DNA from: Burkholderiales bacterium
GTDB lineage: Bacteria > Pseudomonadota > Gammaproteobacteria > Burkholderiales > Burkholderiaceae_C
Assembly: GCA_016000265.1 (NCBI GenBank)
Contig: JAECRL010000001.1
Location: 434,001-498,000 of the forward strand
Length of the DNA: 64,000 nucleotides
Direction: 5' to 3'
Shown piece after piece: positions 1 to 10,216 of the stretch (position 1 is its first letter; each line of letters starts with the position of its first letter). Both the position numbers and the translations under genes were made by a program. A model generated the notes under the pieces. The model had not been told where the DNA came from. It saw only the letters and a list, made by a program, of their open reading frames with translations, and did no database searches.

Positions 1-303
1 ACGGCGCGCTCGCGCTACGCCCGCTTCGTGCGCCTGCACGCCACCGGCCCCACGCTGGCCGTGGCGGAACTGCTGCGCGAGTTCCCGGCGCGCCGCGTGG
101 AAGCGCCCCAGCCCGACCTGCCCGACAGCGTGCAAGGCCTGCCCCTGCGCGTGGTGCTGGAGCGGCATGGCGACGAGCTCTCCGCCCGCGGCGAGGTCGA
201 CCTGGGCGACGCCGCCCGCGTCTACCCCAGCGAGCAGGCGCTGCTGCGCATCAAGGAGCTGATGCCGCAGGCGAACGCGCAGGTGGTGTACGGCGAGGGG
301 TGA
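1..303 (+). CDS. C-terminal fragment, possibly DNA polymerase III alpha subunit (DnaE)
   Basis: The reading frame is open from the first base and ends at a TGA at 301-303, so only the last 100 residues are present. The fragment reads as a short helical segment (RYARFVRL, then VAELLREFPARR) followed by a beta-rich end with the motif LGDAARVYPSEQAL. This resembles the extreme C-terminus of betaproteobacterial DnaE as I remember it, where a similar LGDxAxFxPS motif precedes the end, but the catalytic and PHP domains lie outside the window. It converges on tadG, whose stop is 33 bp away. Function is inferred and should be treated as tentative. Confidence 0.45.
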   Translation, partial: TARSRYARFVRLHATGPTLAVAELLREFPARRVEAPQPDLPDSVQGLPLRVVLERHGDELSARGEVDLGDAARVYPSEQALLRIKELMPQANAQVVYGEG

Positions 304-315
304 GGCGAGGGGACA

Positions 316-332
316 GGCGCCGCGAGGGCGCC
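316..332. terminator. Short GC stem-loop between convergent genes
   Basis: GGCGCC, loop GCGAG, GGCGCC gives a perfect 6-bp stem in the 33-bp gap between two convergent stop codons. There is no T-run on either side, so it is at most a weak or Rho-assisted terminator. Confidence 0.3.
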
Positions 333-336
333 ACCT

Positions 337-1950
337 TCACTGGATCAGGACGGGTTTGCTGCTTTCGATGTCCAGCAGCTGCACCCTGACCAGCCCGATG
401 TCGAAGCCGAACAGCTGCAGCAGGGGTTCCACCACGATGTTGGCGATCAGTTGGAGCGGAAACGCCAGCGCGTCCTGCAGCCAGCTCAGGTTGAACGGCA
501 GGAAACCCAGCACCACGAACTTGATGACCGTGTCATCGCCCAGCAGCCCTGCGATGGTGCCGCTGCCCACCCCCTGGGTCTGCACCCGTTTGGGCAGGTC
601 AGCCGACGACGTGACCTGGAAAGGGGCGGTTGCATTCTGGGCGCTCAGCAGAGGCAGGCGCAGGTCAATGCCCAAAACCGGGAGGCCCAGTGCCGTGACA
701 ACCGCGCGTTTGGAGCCATCGACCGTCTTGGCGTCGTTCAGCCGCAGCACCACCACGTCGCTGGCGACGTTGAAGTTGCCCGTGGTGTTGCCCGGTTTGA
801 TGCTCAGGTCGGACAGCCGCCCGGCCGTCTGCAGCACGTCCACGTAGAGCGCCATGTCCAGGGCCGCAACGAGCAGGTTGATGTTCAAGCCAACCTTGAG
901 TGACAACTGGGCCGACTTCGCCTCGCTGCACCAGGCACCAGCCAGGGACTTGCCGGCTGGCCCCACGGCGATCTTGGGTGGGTTCAACAGGTTCAGGGAG
1001 ATCGCGCCCACGCCGTTGCCCACATTCAAGTCCAAGTTGAGCAGGCCCTTGCCCTTGCCCACCAGCAAGCTCGTCTGCACGAGGTCCAGCAGGTTGATGT
1101 CCACCGTGGCCGATGCCTGGCTGGCGGGGATCTGGATGCTGAGCACGTCACGCAAGCGCACCTTGAGCCCGGAGTTCAAGGAGGCCGAGCCCAGCTGGTT
1201 CAGGGCGGTTTGCGCCGCCGCGCTCGATGGCGATGCCGTGGCCAGCCACTGCAGCAGCTGGCTGAGCGGCACCTCGCGGTTGAGCAGCTCGTCGAGGGTG
1301 GCCGCCCCCGCCACGGCTTGCAGGGCCAGCAGGTTGATGGAGGTGCCGGCCAGGTCGGTCAGCGCCGCCACGCCCAGGTTCAGGCTGTTGTTGCCCAGGA
1401 TGCCCCGGAACAGCGAGGTGATGAAGTTGGCCTGGCGCTGCGTGATGCTGGCGAAGCTGCCGATGGAATAGGTCCCCACGGGTGGCCCGCCTTTGGCCGT
1501 GGCCGTGGCGCGCAGCGTCGTGTTGCCCTCGCCCATGAGGCTGGCCGCGATGCTCGAGGGCACCGTCTGCGACACCTGCACGCGCGCGGCGTTGCTGGCC
1601 TCGCTGTCCTGCACGGTGAAGGTGCGCAGGCCGGCGGCGTCCACGCCGTGCACGCCGCGTTGCAGCGTCAGGGTGCCGTTGCTGCCGGTGCCGCTGAGCT
1701 TGAGTCCGTTGACGCTGGCGGAGTTGGTCGCGGCCAGCACGGCCTGGGCCGACGAACTGCCGCAGCCGGTGTAGCGGGCCGCGGCGAGTGCGGCCATGTC
1801 GGCCGTGCGCTGCACCTGGCGCTTGGCCATCCACAGGCGCGCGGTGTCCACCGACAGCACCGAGAGCATCACCGCCAGCAGCAGCGTGAAGGCCGCCAGC
1901 AGGCTGATGACGCCGCTTTGCGAGTGACGTGGGTGGACTGGGGTGGTCAT
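337..1950 (-). CDS. tadG: TadG-like Flp pilus assembly protein
   Basis: A 537-residue protein with the typical TadE/TadG N-terminus: a short basic start, then a membrane segment at about residues 12-35 (GVISLLAAFTLLLAVMLSV) followed by VDTARLWMAKRQVQRTADMA, the region shared by pseudopilin-like TadG proteins. The rest is predicted extracytoplasmic and rich in Leu, Asn, Ala and Gly. I see no von Willebrand A metal site (DxSxS), which many TadG proteins carry, and the last 70 residues contain two hydrophobic stretches that may be amphipathic or membrane-associated. It is the last gene of the Tad operon, 34 bp after the DUF3613 gene. Known role of the family: minor pilin or assembly factor for Flp pili. 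ATG at 1950 has no strong ribosome site. Confidence 0.85.
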   Translation of the reverse strand: MTTPVHPRHSQSGVISLLAAFTLLLAVMLSVLSVDTARLWMAKRQVQRTADMAALAAARYTGCGSSSAQAVLAATNSASVNGLKLSGTGSNGTLTLQRGVHGVDAAGLRTFTVQDSEASNAARVQVSQTVPSSIAASLMGEGNTTLRATATAKGGPPVGTYSIGSFASITQRQANFITSLFRGILGNNSLNLGVAALTDLAGTSINLLALQAVAGAATLDELLNREVPLSQLLQWLATASPSSAAAQTALNQLGSASLNSGLKVRLRDVLSIQIPASQASATVDINLLDLVQTSLLVGKGKGLLNLDLNVGNGVGAISLNLLNPPKIAVGPAGKSLAGAWCSEAKSAQLSLKVGLNINLLVAALDMALYVDVLQTAGRLSDLSIKPGNTTGNFNVASDVVVLRLNDAKTVDGSKRAVVTALGLPVLGIDLRLPLLSAQNATAPFQVTSSADLPKRVQTQGVGSGTIAGLLGDDTVIKFVVLGFLPFNLSWLQDALAFPLQLIANIVVEPLLQLFGFDIGLVRVQLLDIESSKPVLIQ

Positions 1951-1984
1951 GTTGTGGCGGTGGATGAGGTGGGGCGAGGCCGGC

Positions 1985-2332
1985 TCACTTGTTGCGGCTG
2001 GCTGGCCGATCGTCGGTCAGCTGCTCGGGGACAGGCTGCTCGAAGCTCTTGACGTAGCGTTCGTGCACGCGGCGCATCACCGGGCCGGACAGCGTGGGCT
2101 GCTTGGCCGAGGCCTGCTCGCGCGCGCCCTGCGCTTGCAGCCAGCGGCGGCTGGCGGTGCCGACCTCCGCGCCGATGTGCACGGGGGCCACGGGCGGGGG
2201 CGCAGCCTCGCTGGGCTGCGTCGGGGCGGCTGCGCTCGCGGTCGCCGGGGCGTCCTGGGCGCTGGCCGGCAGGGCGTGCAGGCTGGCGATCAAGGCCAGC
2301 GAGAACAGGCGGGCTCGGGTGGATGCGGTCAT
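1985..2332 (-). CDS. DUF3613 domain protein of the Tad locus
   Basis: A 115-residue secreted or periplasmic protein. Residues 1-25 form a signal peptide ending near LPASAQ. After an Ala/Pro-rich stretch comes a conserved C-terminal module (VMRRVHERYVKSFEQPVPEQL) that matches my recollection of DUF3613, a family found almost only inside Tad gene clusters. The start codon overlaps the tadD stop (ATGA), which points to translational coupling. Biochemical function is unknown; the context suggests an accessory factor of pilus assembly in the periplasm. Confidence 0.75.
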   Translation of the reverse strand: MTASTRARLFSLALIASLHALPASAQDAPATASAAAPTQPSEAAPPPVAPVHIGAEVGTASRRWLQAQGAREQASAKQPTLSGPVMRRVHERYVKSFEQPVPEQLTDDRPASRNK

Positions 2333-3102
2333 GGTCGGGCGGGTGATGAAGCGGGTGAGGTGACAGGCGACGCAAGCGGCGCCAGGGCGAGCGGTGCCAG
2401 GGCGAGGCGCTCGATGCTGTCGGTGTCCAGCCCCAGTCGCTTGCCCAGCTCGCGCGCCTTCTCGGGCTGGCCTTGCTTGAAGGTCAGCAGCACCAGGTTG
2501 CGCGCGGCGCGCGGCTCTTTGTCGTTGAGGTCGAGCACCGTGAGGAACTCGAACCGCGCCGCGTCCAGCTGGTCGGACAGCAGCAGGGCGTAGCCCAGGT
2601 CGTTGCGCACGCGCAAGTCGGTGGGCAGGTCCTGGCGGGCCAGCTGCAGGTGCCGAACGCTGTCGCTCAGCCGGCCTTGCTGGGCGGCCACCAGGCCCAG
2701 GCCGTGTTGCGCGCGCCCGTCCAGGCAGCCGTTGCCCTGGGTCAGCGAGAGGTAAATCGACTGGGCTTCAGCAAGCCGGTCGATGCGGCGCAGGGCGTCG
2801 GCCCGGGTCAGTTTCACGCTGGGCGCCTCGGACTTCAGCGAGTCGAGCTGGGCCAGCGCCGCGTAGGGCTTGCCGTCGCGCACGAGCTGCTCGATGCCGG
2901 CCAGGCGCGTGTTGTCGGCCGGGTTGAGCCCGGAGGCGGAGCACACGGCGGGGTCGGTGGGGGCGTCGTGCTGGCGTGGCAGGGGGGCGCAGCCCGCCAG
3001 CCAGGCGGCGGCGCACAGGCAGGTCAGCCAGGGCATGGCCCGGCTGGCCGCGGGGGCCGCGGTGGCCGACGAGGCCGAGGTGGGGTGGGGCTGGCGTGGC
3101 AT
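2329..3102 (-). CDS. tadD: TadD-like TPR lipoprotein
   Basis: A 257-residue protein with a lipoprotein signal ending at the lipobox LAGC (Cys near residue 34) and then tetratricopeptide-type helical repeats such as ALAQLDSLKSEAP and YALLLSDQLDAARFEFLTVLDL. TadD family members are outer-membrane-facing TPR lipoproteins needed for assembly of the secretin or export of Flp pilin. The start at 3102 (MPRQPH) is 8 bp downstream of the tadC stop. A Met 22 codons further in (MPWLTC) would give a more compact signal peptide and is the main alternative. It overlaps the next gene by 4 bp. Confidence 0.85.
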   Translation of the reverse strand: MPRQPHPTSASSATAAPAASRAMPWLTCLCAAAWLAGCAPLPRQHDAPTDPAVCSASGLNPADNTRLAGIEQLVRDGKPYAALAQLDSLKSEAPSVKLTRADALRRIDRLAEAQSIYLSLTQGNGCLDGRAQHGLGLVAAQQGRLSDSVRHLQLARQDLPTDLRVRNDLGYALLLSDQLDAARFEFLTVLDLNDKEPRAARNLVLLTFKQGQPEKARELGKRLGLDTDSIERLALAPLALAPLASPVTSPASSPARP

Positions 3103-3110
3103 CTCGGTCC

Positions 3111-4025
3111 TCAGAAGCTGGTGAGCGCTTTGCTCAGGGAGATGACGCCGGGGCCGGCCAGGTACAGCATCAGCGCCGGGAACATGAAGACCATCATCAC
3201 CAGGCTCATCTGGGCCGACATCTTGCCCACCTTGTCGCGCAGGGTGGTCAGGCGGCGGTCTTCCATCAGCTTGATGTAGCGCATCAGCGAGTCGCGCAGG
3301 TTGCCGCCGTAGCGCGCGGCCTGCTTGAGGATGGCGACGGTCTCGCTGAGTTCGGGCACGTCCAGGCGCTTGGCCATGTCCTCCATGGCGTCGCCGCGCT
3401 CCTGACCATGCTGGATGCGCGTCAGCACCCAGCTGAACTCGGTCGACAGGTTGGGGGCGATGGGGCGGGCCTGCTCGCTGATGGCCTTGAGCGTGTGCTC
3501 CAGCGACAGGCCGGCGTCGAACAGCAGGCGCATCAGGTTGAGCACGATGGGCATCTCGTCGCGGATGGCGCGGCGACGGCGCTCGGCCAGCCAGCGCAGC
3601 ACCTTGCGCGAGCCGATGAAGCCGATCACCACGCCCGTGAAGCCCAGTTGAACCACGTTGGCGTCCTTGAGCAGGGCGATGGACACGCCGAGTGCGCCGA
3701 GCAGCATCGGCGCCAGCCACAGGGACGTGTAGACCCGCGCCCGCGTGCGCTCGTCCACCAGGGCGGCCTGGCGCATCAGCACCTCGATTTCCTGCATGTC
3801 GGTGCCGGGGGTGCGCTCCAGCAGGCGCTTGAAGCGCTGCGTCAGGGACGCGGTGCGGCTGAGGCGGCGCTGGCTCAGCCAAGTCGCGTCGTCGGGGGTC
3901 TCCAGCACCTCGTTGAAGCGCTTTTCGGCTTCGGCTTCGGGCACACCGGCGTCGTCGCGCGACAGCATCAGCAGCAGGCCCGCGAGGGCGACGAGGAGGA
4001 GGGCGAGCAGCAACCAGATCAGCAT
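3111..4025 (-). CDS. tadC: Type II/Tad secretion system F family protein TadC
   Basis: A 304-residue polytopic inner-membrane protein. The N-terminus is a strong membrane segment (MLIWLLLALLLVALAGLLL). Two more hydrophobic segments flank residues 100-150, then comes the T2SF helical domain with the ALKAISEQ and LRDSLMRYIKLMEDRR elements, and a final membrane segment. TadB and TadC form the platform in the inner membrane that couples TadA ATPase activity to Flp pilin assembly. It lies between tadB and tadD with 8-10 bp gaps, so all are probably co-transcribed. Confidence 0.9.
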   Translation of the reverse strand: MLIWLLLALLLVALAGLLLMLSRDDAGVPEAEAEKRFNEVLETPDDATWLSQRRLSRTASLTQRFKRLLERTPGTDMQEIEVLMRQAALVDERTRARVYTSLWLAPMLLGALGVSIALLKDANVVQLGFTGVVIGFIGSRKVLRWLAERRRRAIRDEMPIVLNLMRLLFDAGLSLEHTLKAISEQARPIAPNLSTEFSWVLTRIQHGQERGDAMEDMAKRLDVPELSETVAILKQAARYGGNLRDSLMRYIKLMEDRRLTTLRDKVGKMSAQMSLVMMVFMFPALMLYLAGPGVISLSKALTSF

Positions 4026-4035
4026 GTCGTGTTCC

Positions 4036-4931
4036 TCACAGGCTCTTGATCATGCGCCACATGACCAGCGCGCCGATGGCCTGCATGGTGCCGGCGATGA
4101 TCATGATCACGCGACCCAGCTCGCTGTTCCACATGGCCCCGATGTAGTCGGGGCTGACCCAGAACATGTAGCCCAGCAGCAGCGTGGGCAGGCTGCCCAG
4201 CACCCAGGCCGTCACGCGGGTTTCGCCGGTCATGGCGCGCAGCTCGCGCTGCATCTGCTCGCGCTGGCGGATGAGGTTGACCACGCTCTCCAGCATCTCG
4301 CGGGGGCTGCCGCCGTACACGCGCGAGCCGTGGATGGCCAGCGCCACCATGTGCAGCTCCTTGATGTCGTGGAACTGGGCGGCTTCCTTGAGCGCGTCAC
4401 CCAGGTCGGCGCCGAGCTCGACGTTCTTGTGCGCCCGTGAGATCAGGCTCAGCAAGGGCTCCTGCAGGTCCTCGGTGGCCAGCTTGATGGCGCCTTCGAC
4501 GTTGCGTCCCGTGACCAGCCCGCGCACCACCTGGTCGATGAACAGCGGGATCTGTTCGATGATCTTGCCCACCTTCTGGCGGTAGCGGATCTGCGGCACC
4601 AGCACGATGACGACGCCAGCCACCCCCCACCACGCCAGCGCCATCAGCGTGCCGAAGGCCTGGCCCAGCGCCACGCCGATCAGCACCGCCGAGGCCAGCA
4701 CGAGCAGGGCCATGGCCGGCGAGAGGTGGATGCCCACGCGGCGCAGCCACAGCACCAGGCGGTCGTGCAGGCTGCTTTGCTGCAGCGGGTTGACCAGTGC
4801 CTCGCGGGGCAGGAAGGCCACGGCCATCAGGCGCTCGTTGACGCGCGCGATCTGCTCCTGGCGACGCGCCCGCAACACCGACAGCACCGCCGCCAGCATC
4901 ATCAGGATCGCCACGAGGAAGAAGATCGCAC

Positions 4932-4938
<7 letters not shown>
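4036..4938 (-). CDS. tadB: Type II/Tad secretion system F family protein TadB
   Basis: A 300-residue paralogue of tadC with the same architecture: membrane segment at residues 3-20, a membrane hairpin around 75-115, a T2SF domain (IEQIPLFIDQVVRGLVTGRNVEGAI, EMLESVVNLIRQREQMQRELRAMTGE) and a C-terminal membrane pair. It is the partner of TadC in the inner-membrane platform of the Flp machine. The start overlaps the tadA stop by 7 bp. Confidence 0.9.
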
Positions 4939-6215
<1,277 letters not shown>

Positions 6216-6231
6216 GGTGTGGGCCCTGTCC

Positions 6232-7449
6232 TCAGCTGGGTTTGAAGCGGCTGGTGATCGAGCCCAGCCAGCCCGTGTGGCCGCTCACCGGCTTGAGGGC
6301 CACCGACGCGTCGCGCCCCAGTCCGTGGGCGATCTTGCGGATGGCCAGCGTGTACGGGTCGCGCGGCGCGGAGGTGAACAGGCTTTCGCCCGAGTTCATC
6401 ATCGTCAGGCGGGCCATGCCGGAGGACGGCAGCGTGCTCAGCAGCGGGATGCCGAAGCCCTTGGCGATGGTCTCGGCGTCCGGGGGCACGCTGGGCAGGT
6501 AGCGGTCCACCACCAGGCTGACCTGACCGACGCCGACCTTGTTGTCGCGCAGCTTTTGCAGCAGCGTGCGGTTTTGCTTGCAGCTCGGCACGCTTTGCTC
6601 GACCAGCATCAGGGTGCGGTCGGCGCGACCCAGCAGCACGTACAGGAAGTCGGAGGCCGGCACGCCGCCCAGGTTGATGACGATCTGGCGGAAGTGGCGC
6701 TTGAGCGCGTTGAGCAGCACGTACAGGTCGGCCGAGGTGATGCGGCCGACGTCCAGCGCGTCATCGGGCATGGCCAGGATGCGCAGGCCGCTGTCGTGCT
6801 TGGGGAAGGCGGTGTTGATCAGCGTGTCGTCCAGGCGGCGCAGGCTTCGGATGGCGTCCACGAAGGTGTAGGTGGGCTCGATGCCCAGGTACTGCAGGCT
6901 GTCGCCCGCGGGCACGCCCAGGTCCAGCAGCAGCACCTCGTCTTTCGGGTTCTGCTCCTGCAGGGCGAGCGCGAGGTGCAGCGCGAACATGGTGGCGTCG
7001 CCGCCCGGGCGGGCGCTGGCCACGGCCGTCATGGCGCCTTCCGAGCCGGTGGCGGCGCGGTGGTTGTCGCTGACCTCGCGCGTCATGGCGCGGCGCACCA
7101 GGCTCACCACCTCGCCGGGGCGCATGTCCGGCGAGATGAAGTCGCGGGCGCCGGCTCGCAAGGCCGTCAGCACGGACTGGCGGTCGGGCGTCTCGGCCAG
7201 GGCCACGACGGGCAGCAGGGGCTTGGCGGCGGTCAGGCCTTCCATGAAGCCGGCGTCCTGAGCCAGGCGGCCCGGGTTGAGCTCGCAGAACACGGCGCGG
7301 GCCTGCACGGCGTCCACCAGCTGCAGCACGCGCTCCAGGTTGTCGGCGTCGGCCTGCACGATTTCACCCTCGTCGTGCAGCACGGTCTGCATCCAGTGGG
7401 TGATGTCCTTGCTGGAGGTGATGAGCAGGTAATGCGGGCGGTTGTTCAT
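6232..7449 (-). CDS. tadZ: Tad pilus localisation protein TadZ/CpaE with degenerate P-loop
   Basis: A 405-residue protein in the TadZ/CpaE position. Residues 1-120 resemble a response-regulator receiver fold, but the phospho-acceptor region reads VFCELNPG with Glu in place of Asp. Residues 140-380 form a MinD/ParA-like ATPase domain in which the deviant Walker A of CpaE proteins is replaced by ASARPGGDATM (about 145-155), lacking the signature lysine; the Walker A' region (VLLLDLGVPAGDSL) is recognisable. TadZ is thought to place the Tad machine, often at a cell pole. I infer that this copy binds nucleotide weakly or not at all. It lies 13 bp downstream of rcpA. Confidence 0.85.
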   Translation of the reverse strand: MNNRPHYLLITSSKDITHWMQTVLHDEGEIVQADADNLERVLQLVDAVQARAVFCELNPGRLAQDAGFMEGLTAAKPLLPVVALAETPDRQSVLTALRAGARDFISPDMRPGEVVSLVRRAMTREVSDNHRAATGSEGAMTAVASARPGGDATMFALHLALALQEQNPKDEVLLLDLGVPAGDSLQYLGIEPTYTFVDAIRSLRRLDDTLINTAFPKHDSGLRILAMPDDALDVGRITSADLYVLLNALKRHFRQIVINLGGVPASDFLYVLLGRADRTLMLVEQSVPSCKQNRTLLQKLRDNKVGVGQVSLVVDRYLPSVPPDAETIAKGFGIPLLSTLPSSGMARLTMMNSGESLFTSAPRDPYTLAIRKIAHGLGRDASVALKPVSGHTGWLGSITSRFKPS

Positions 7450-7462
7450 GCTGGGCCTGCCT

Positions 7463-8827
7463 TCAACGCGAGAAACCGGCGTCGCCGCGGTCGAACTGGC
7501 CGTTCTCCAGCAACAGCAGGTGCAGGTAGCCCGGGTCGTACTGGCGCAGGCCTTCGCCCGGCAGCTCGGGCAGCCTGGCCTCGCGCGAGAACGGGCGCAC
7601 CAGGCGCGGCGTCACGATCATCAGCAACTCCTTGTCTTCGCGCTCGATGCGGTTGGAGCGGAAGAACGCGCCCAGCACGGGGATGTCGCCCAGCACGGGG
7701 AACTTGTCGATGTTGGCCGTGGACTGGCGGCTGATGAGGCCGCTGATGACGAAGGTTTCACCGTCGCCCAGGGCCACGGTGGTTTCGGTGCGACGCACGC
7801 GCAGGCCGGGGATGTCGAAGCCGCCGGCTTGAACCGACAGGCTGGGGTCGATCTCGCTGACTTCGGGCGAGATCTTCAGCGCGATGCGATCCTGGTCCAG
7901 CACGGTGGGCGCCAGGCCCAGGCGGATGCCGAACTCCTTGAACTGCACCGTCACGGAGCTGTCGCCGCCGCTGCCGCTGCGAAACGGGATGGGCAGCTCG
8001 CCGCCGGCCAGGAAGCTCGCGGTCTGACCGCTCAAGGCCGTCAGGCTGGGCTCGGCCAGGGTGTAGGCGAAGCCGTTGGCTTCCAGGGCGCTGAACACCG
8101 TGAGGGTGTTCTTGCCCCAGCTGAAGAGGTTGAAGGCATCTGCCCGCGGGACGAAGCCGGTGCTGGAGAACACCGTGTTGGCGCCGTCCACCGTCTCGAG
8201 TGCGGACAGGTTGTTGGGCCCCGAGATCCCCTTGAAGCGCCCGTCTCGCAGGCTGCTCATGAAAAAGCCCGAAGCCATCAGCTTGCTGCGGCTGACCTCG
8301 ACGATCTTCACGTCGATCTGCACCTGCACGTCGAACTTCGAGGTGCTCTGGTCGATCAGGTTGTTGGGGGCCTTGTCGGCCGTTTCGGCCACCGAGGCCT
8401 CGACGGCGGCGTGCTTCTCCAGCGACGCGAACTTCCCGCTCAGGCGCAGCTTGGTGCCCTCGCTGCCGAGCTGCACGTCGCTGTCCTTCGGGCCATTCTT
8501 CAGGCCCGCGGGCAGCACCTCGACGCGAAACTGCGCAGCCGGTGCGCCCTTGCTGCCCGACTCCCACACCGACACCATGGCCGAGCCCGGCTTCTTGGCG
8601 GTGAGGATGACGCCATTGGGCGCCGCGACGTTGATGCCGACGATGCCGTCATCGGCCGTGGCCGCGCGCTTGATGGCGCGCCCCTGGGTCCAGGTCTTTT
8701 GCTGGCCCGGCTCCAGCTGGATCGTGGCGGGATCGGCTTGCGCCGTTGCGATGCAGGCCACCGCGAGGGCCGCCGCAACGAGTGGGGCAGCGAGTGAGGC
8801 GCCGAAAAGGCGGAAGGGCGCGGTCAT
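7463..8827 (-). CDS. rcpA: Outer-membrane secretin RcpA/CpaC of the Tad system
   Basis: A 454-residue protein. Residues 1-31 are a signal peptide (cleavage near ATAQA-DPA). Next is the pilus-formation N-terminal domain (IQLEPGQQKTW to VSVWESGSKG, about 35-105). A middle domain contains VQIDVKIVEVSRSKL, the hallmark start of the secretin homology region. The C-terminal secretin domain has ETTVALGDGETFVISGLI and PVLGDIPVLGAFFRS. Secretins form the outer-membrane ring through which the Flp pilus emerges. The start overlaps the rcpC stop (ATGA). Confidence 0.93.
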   Translation of the reverse strand: MTAPFRLFGASLAAPLVAAALAVACIATAQADPATIQLEPGQQKTWTQGRAIKRAATADDGIVGINVAAPNGVILTAKKPGSAMVSVWESGSKGAPAAQFRVEVLPAGLKNGPKDSDVQLGSEGTKLRLSGKFASLEKHAAVEASVAETADKAPNNLIDQSTSKFDVQVQIDVKIVEVSRSKLMASGFFMSSLRDGRFKGISGPNNLSALETVDGANTVFSSTGFVPRADAFNLFSWGKNTLTVFSALEANGFAYTLAEPSLTALSGQTASFLAGGELPIPFRSGSGGDSSVTVQFKEFGIRLGLAPTVLDQDRIALKISPEVSEIDPSLSVQAGGFDIPGLRVRRTETTVALGDGETFVISGLISRQSTANIDKFPVLGDIPVLGAFFRSNRIEREDKELLMIVTPRLVRPFSREARLPELPGEGLRQYDPGYLHLLLLENGQFDRGDAGFSR

Positions 8828-9750
8828 GGCTGGGGTGCGGGTTCGTTGCGTGCCAGGCGGCGCTCTTTGCTGCCTTCCTGGATGATGACGGGCTCGGCGC
8901 TCGGGCTGGCAGAGGCCTTCGGCTGGGGCTTGACCGGAGAGAGGTCGGCCAGGCGGGTGCTCAGGCGGGCTGCGGCGTCGGTTGCGCCTGCGGTCATGCC
9001 AGCGTCTGGGTCGCCCTTGGGACGCAGTGACAGCCGCAGCTGCCCCGTGTTGGCCGCCAGCATCAGGCGCGTGGCGTCGACCTCGCGCAGGGCCAGCACG
9101 GCCGAGCGCAGGTTCAGGCGCCGCTCGCGCGCTTGCACCGCGGCTTGCGCGCCGGACTCCTTCAGCGCGTCCTGGGTGGCGTCGGCGGTGGGCGTCGGTG
9201 CGGTCGCGGGGGTGTCGATCTGGCTGGCCTCGCCGAAGGTCAGGATGCGCGCGTTGTGAACGACCACCTGCGAGAAGGTGGTGTCGCCCGTCTCGCGGTT
9301 GGCGCCGGTGAACTGCAGCACGTCGACGTGGTCGCCCGGGCGCGCGAAACCGCCCACGCCGACCACCTCGTCGACCTGCACGGCCACGGCCCGCTCACCG
9401 GGGCGCAGCAGCGCGGCCAGGGAGTCGGGGGCCACCAGGCTCATGAGGATCGGGGCGCCTTTTGCGATGGCCTGCGCGCTGACCTGGCCGATGGCCTGCT
9501 GCGGCTGCTGCAGGGCGCCCGCCGGGGCCGACGCGGTGGGCAGTTGCTGCACCTCCAGGTCGGCGGCGGTCAAGACCTGGCCCACGGCCACGGCGCGCGC
9601 GGCCACCAGCACGGGTTGTCGCTGCTCGACCACCACCGGTGCCGCGGCCACGGGCTCCGATTTGCCGCTCAGGCGCACCCCGATGAAGGCGACGATCACC
9701 GCGCCAAGGGCCAGCACACCGGCGATCACTTTGAGGACGTTGTTGTTCAT
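8824..9750 (-). CDS. rcpC: Flp pilus assembly protein RcpC/CpaB
   Basis: A 308-residue protein with an N-terminal membrane anchor (residues 7-27, VIAGVLALGAVIVAFIGVRL) followed by a SAF-type domain (VLVAARAVAVGQVLTAADLE, about 48-110) and the RcpC/CpaB domain (GERAVAVQVDEVVGVGGFAR, GDHVDVLQF). CpaB proteins are periplasmic and tied to secretin function. The C-terminal 40 residues are Pro/Ser/Ala-rich and look disordered. It follows tadE by 19 bp and overlaps rcpA. Confidence 0.9.
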   Translation of the reverse strand: MNNNVLKVIAGVLALGAVIVAFIGVRLSGKSEPVAAAPVVVEQRQPVLVAARAVAVGQVLTAADLEVQQLPTASAPAGALQQPQQAIGQVSAQAIAKGAPILMSLVAPDSLAALLRPGERAVAVQVDEVVGVGGFARPGDHVDVLQFTGANRETGDTTFSQVVVHNARILTFGEASQIDTPATAPTPTADATQDALKESGAQAAVQARERRLNLRSAVLALREVDATRLMLAANTGQLRLSLRPKGDPDAGMTAGATDAAARLSTRLADLSPVKPQPKASASPSAEPVIIQEGSKERRLARNEPAPQP

Positions 9751-9769
9751 GGGGTGCGGTGAGGGGGGC

Positions 9770-10216
9770 TCAGGGCTGGATCACGGCCCGACCCAGCAGG
9801 TCGGTCGGCAGGGCGGGGACCTTGCCCAGTCCAGGCAGGTCGATCGCGGGGATGATGGGCGAGTTGGCGTAGTCGGCGTATTTCACCGTGACGCTGATGG
9901 CGCCCTGTGCGGTGCGTGTCACGGCGATGCCGGTGGCGGTGTCCACCCGCGCGCGCACGGTCTGGGACGTCCAGCTCAGCGAGTCCAGGGCACGCGTGCG
10001 CGCGGCTTGTCGCACGGCTTCGAGGTAGGCGCTGTCGGTCTTGAACGCGACGGGGTCGACCTTGACGACGGCGCGAGCGCCCTCGGCGGCGGCCTGGGTG
10101 AAGGCCTGCTGCAGCAAGATCGCCAGGCTGTAGCTGACGATGGCGTAGAACACGCCGAAAAACACGACGAAGAGGGGGGCGAATTCCAGCGCCAGGGCGC
10201 CTCGCTGGCGGCGCAT
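9770..10216 (-). CDS. tadE: TadE-like minor pseudopilin
   Basis: A 148-residue protein starting MRRQRGALALEFAPLF, the standard TadE-like N-terminus: a short basic leader, Gly-Ala, a Glu six residues into the hydrophobic helix, then AEGARA. TadE proteins are prepilin-peptidase-processed pseudopilins of the Tad system. The frame is open further upstream, but ATG 10216 is chosen because it gives the canonical N-terminus and its A is the last base of the upstream stop (TGATG coupling). Confidence 0.88.
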   Translation of the reverse strand: MRRQRGALALEFAPLFVVFFGVFYAIVSYSLAILLQQAFTQAAAEGARAVVKVDPVAFKTDSAYLEAVRQAARTRALDSLSWTSQTVRARVDTATGIAVTRTAQGAISVTVKYADYANSPIIPAIDLPGLGKVPALPTDLLGRAVIQP

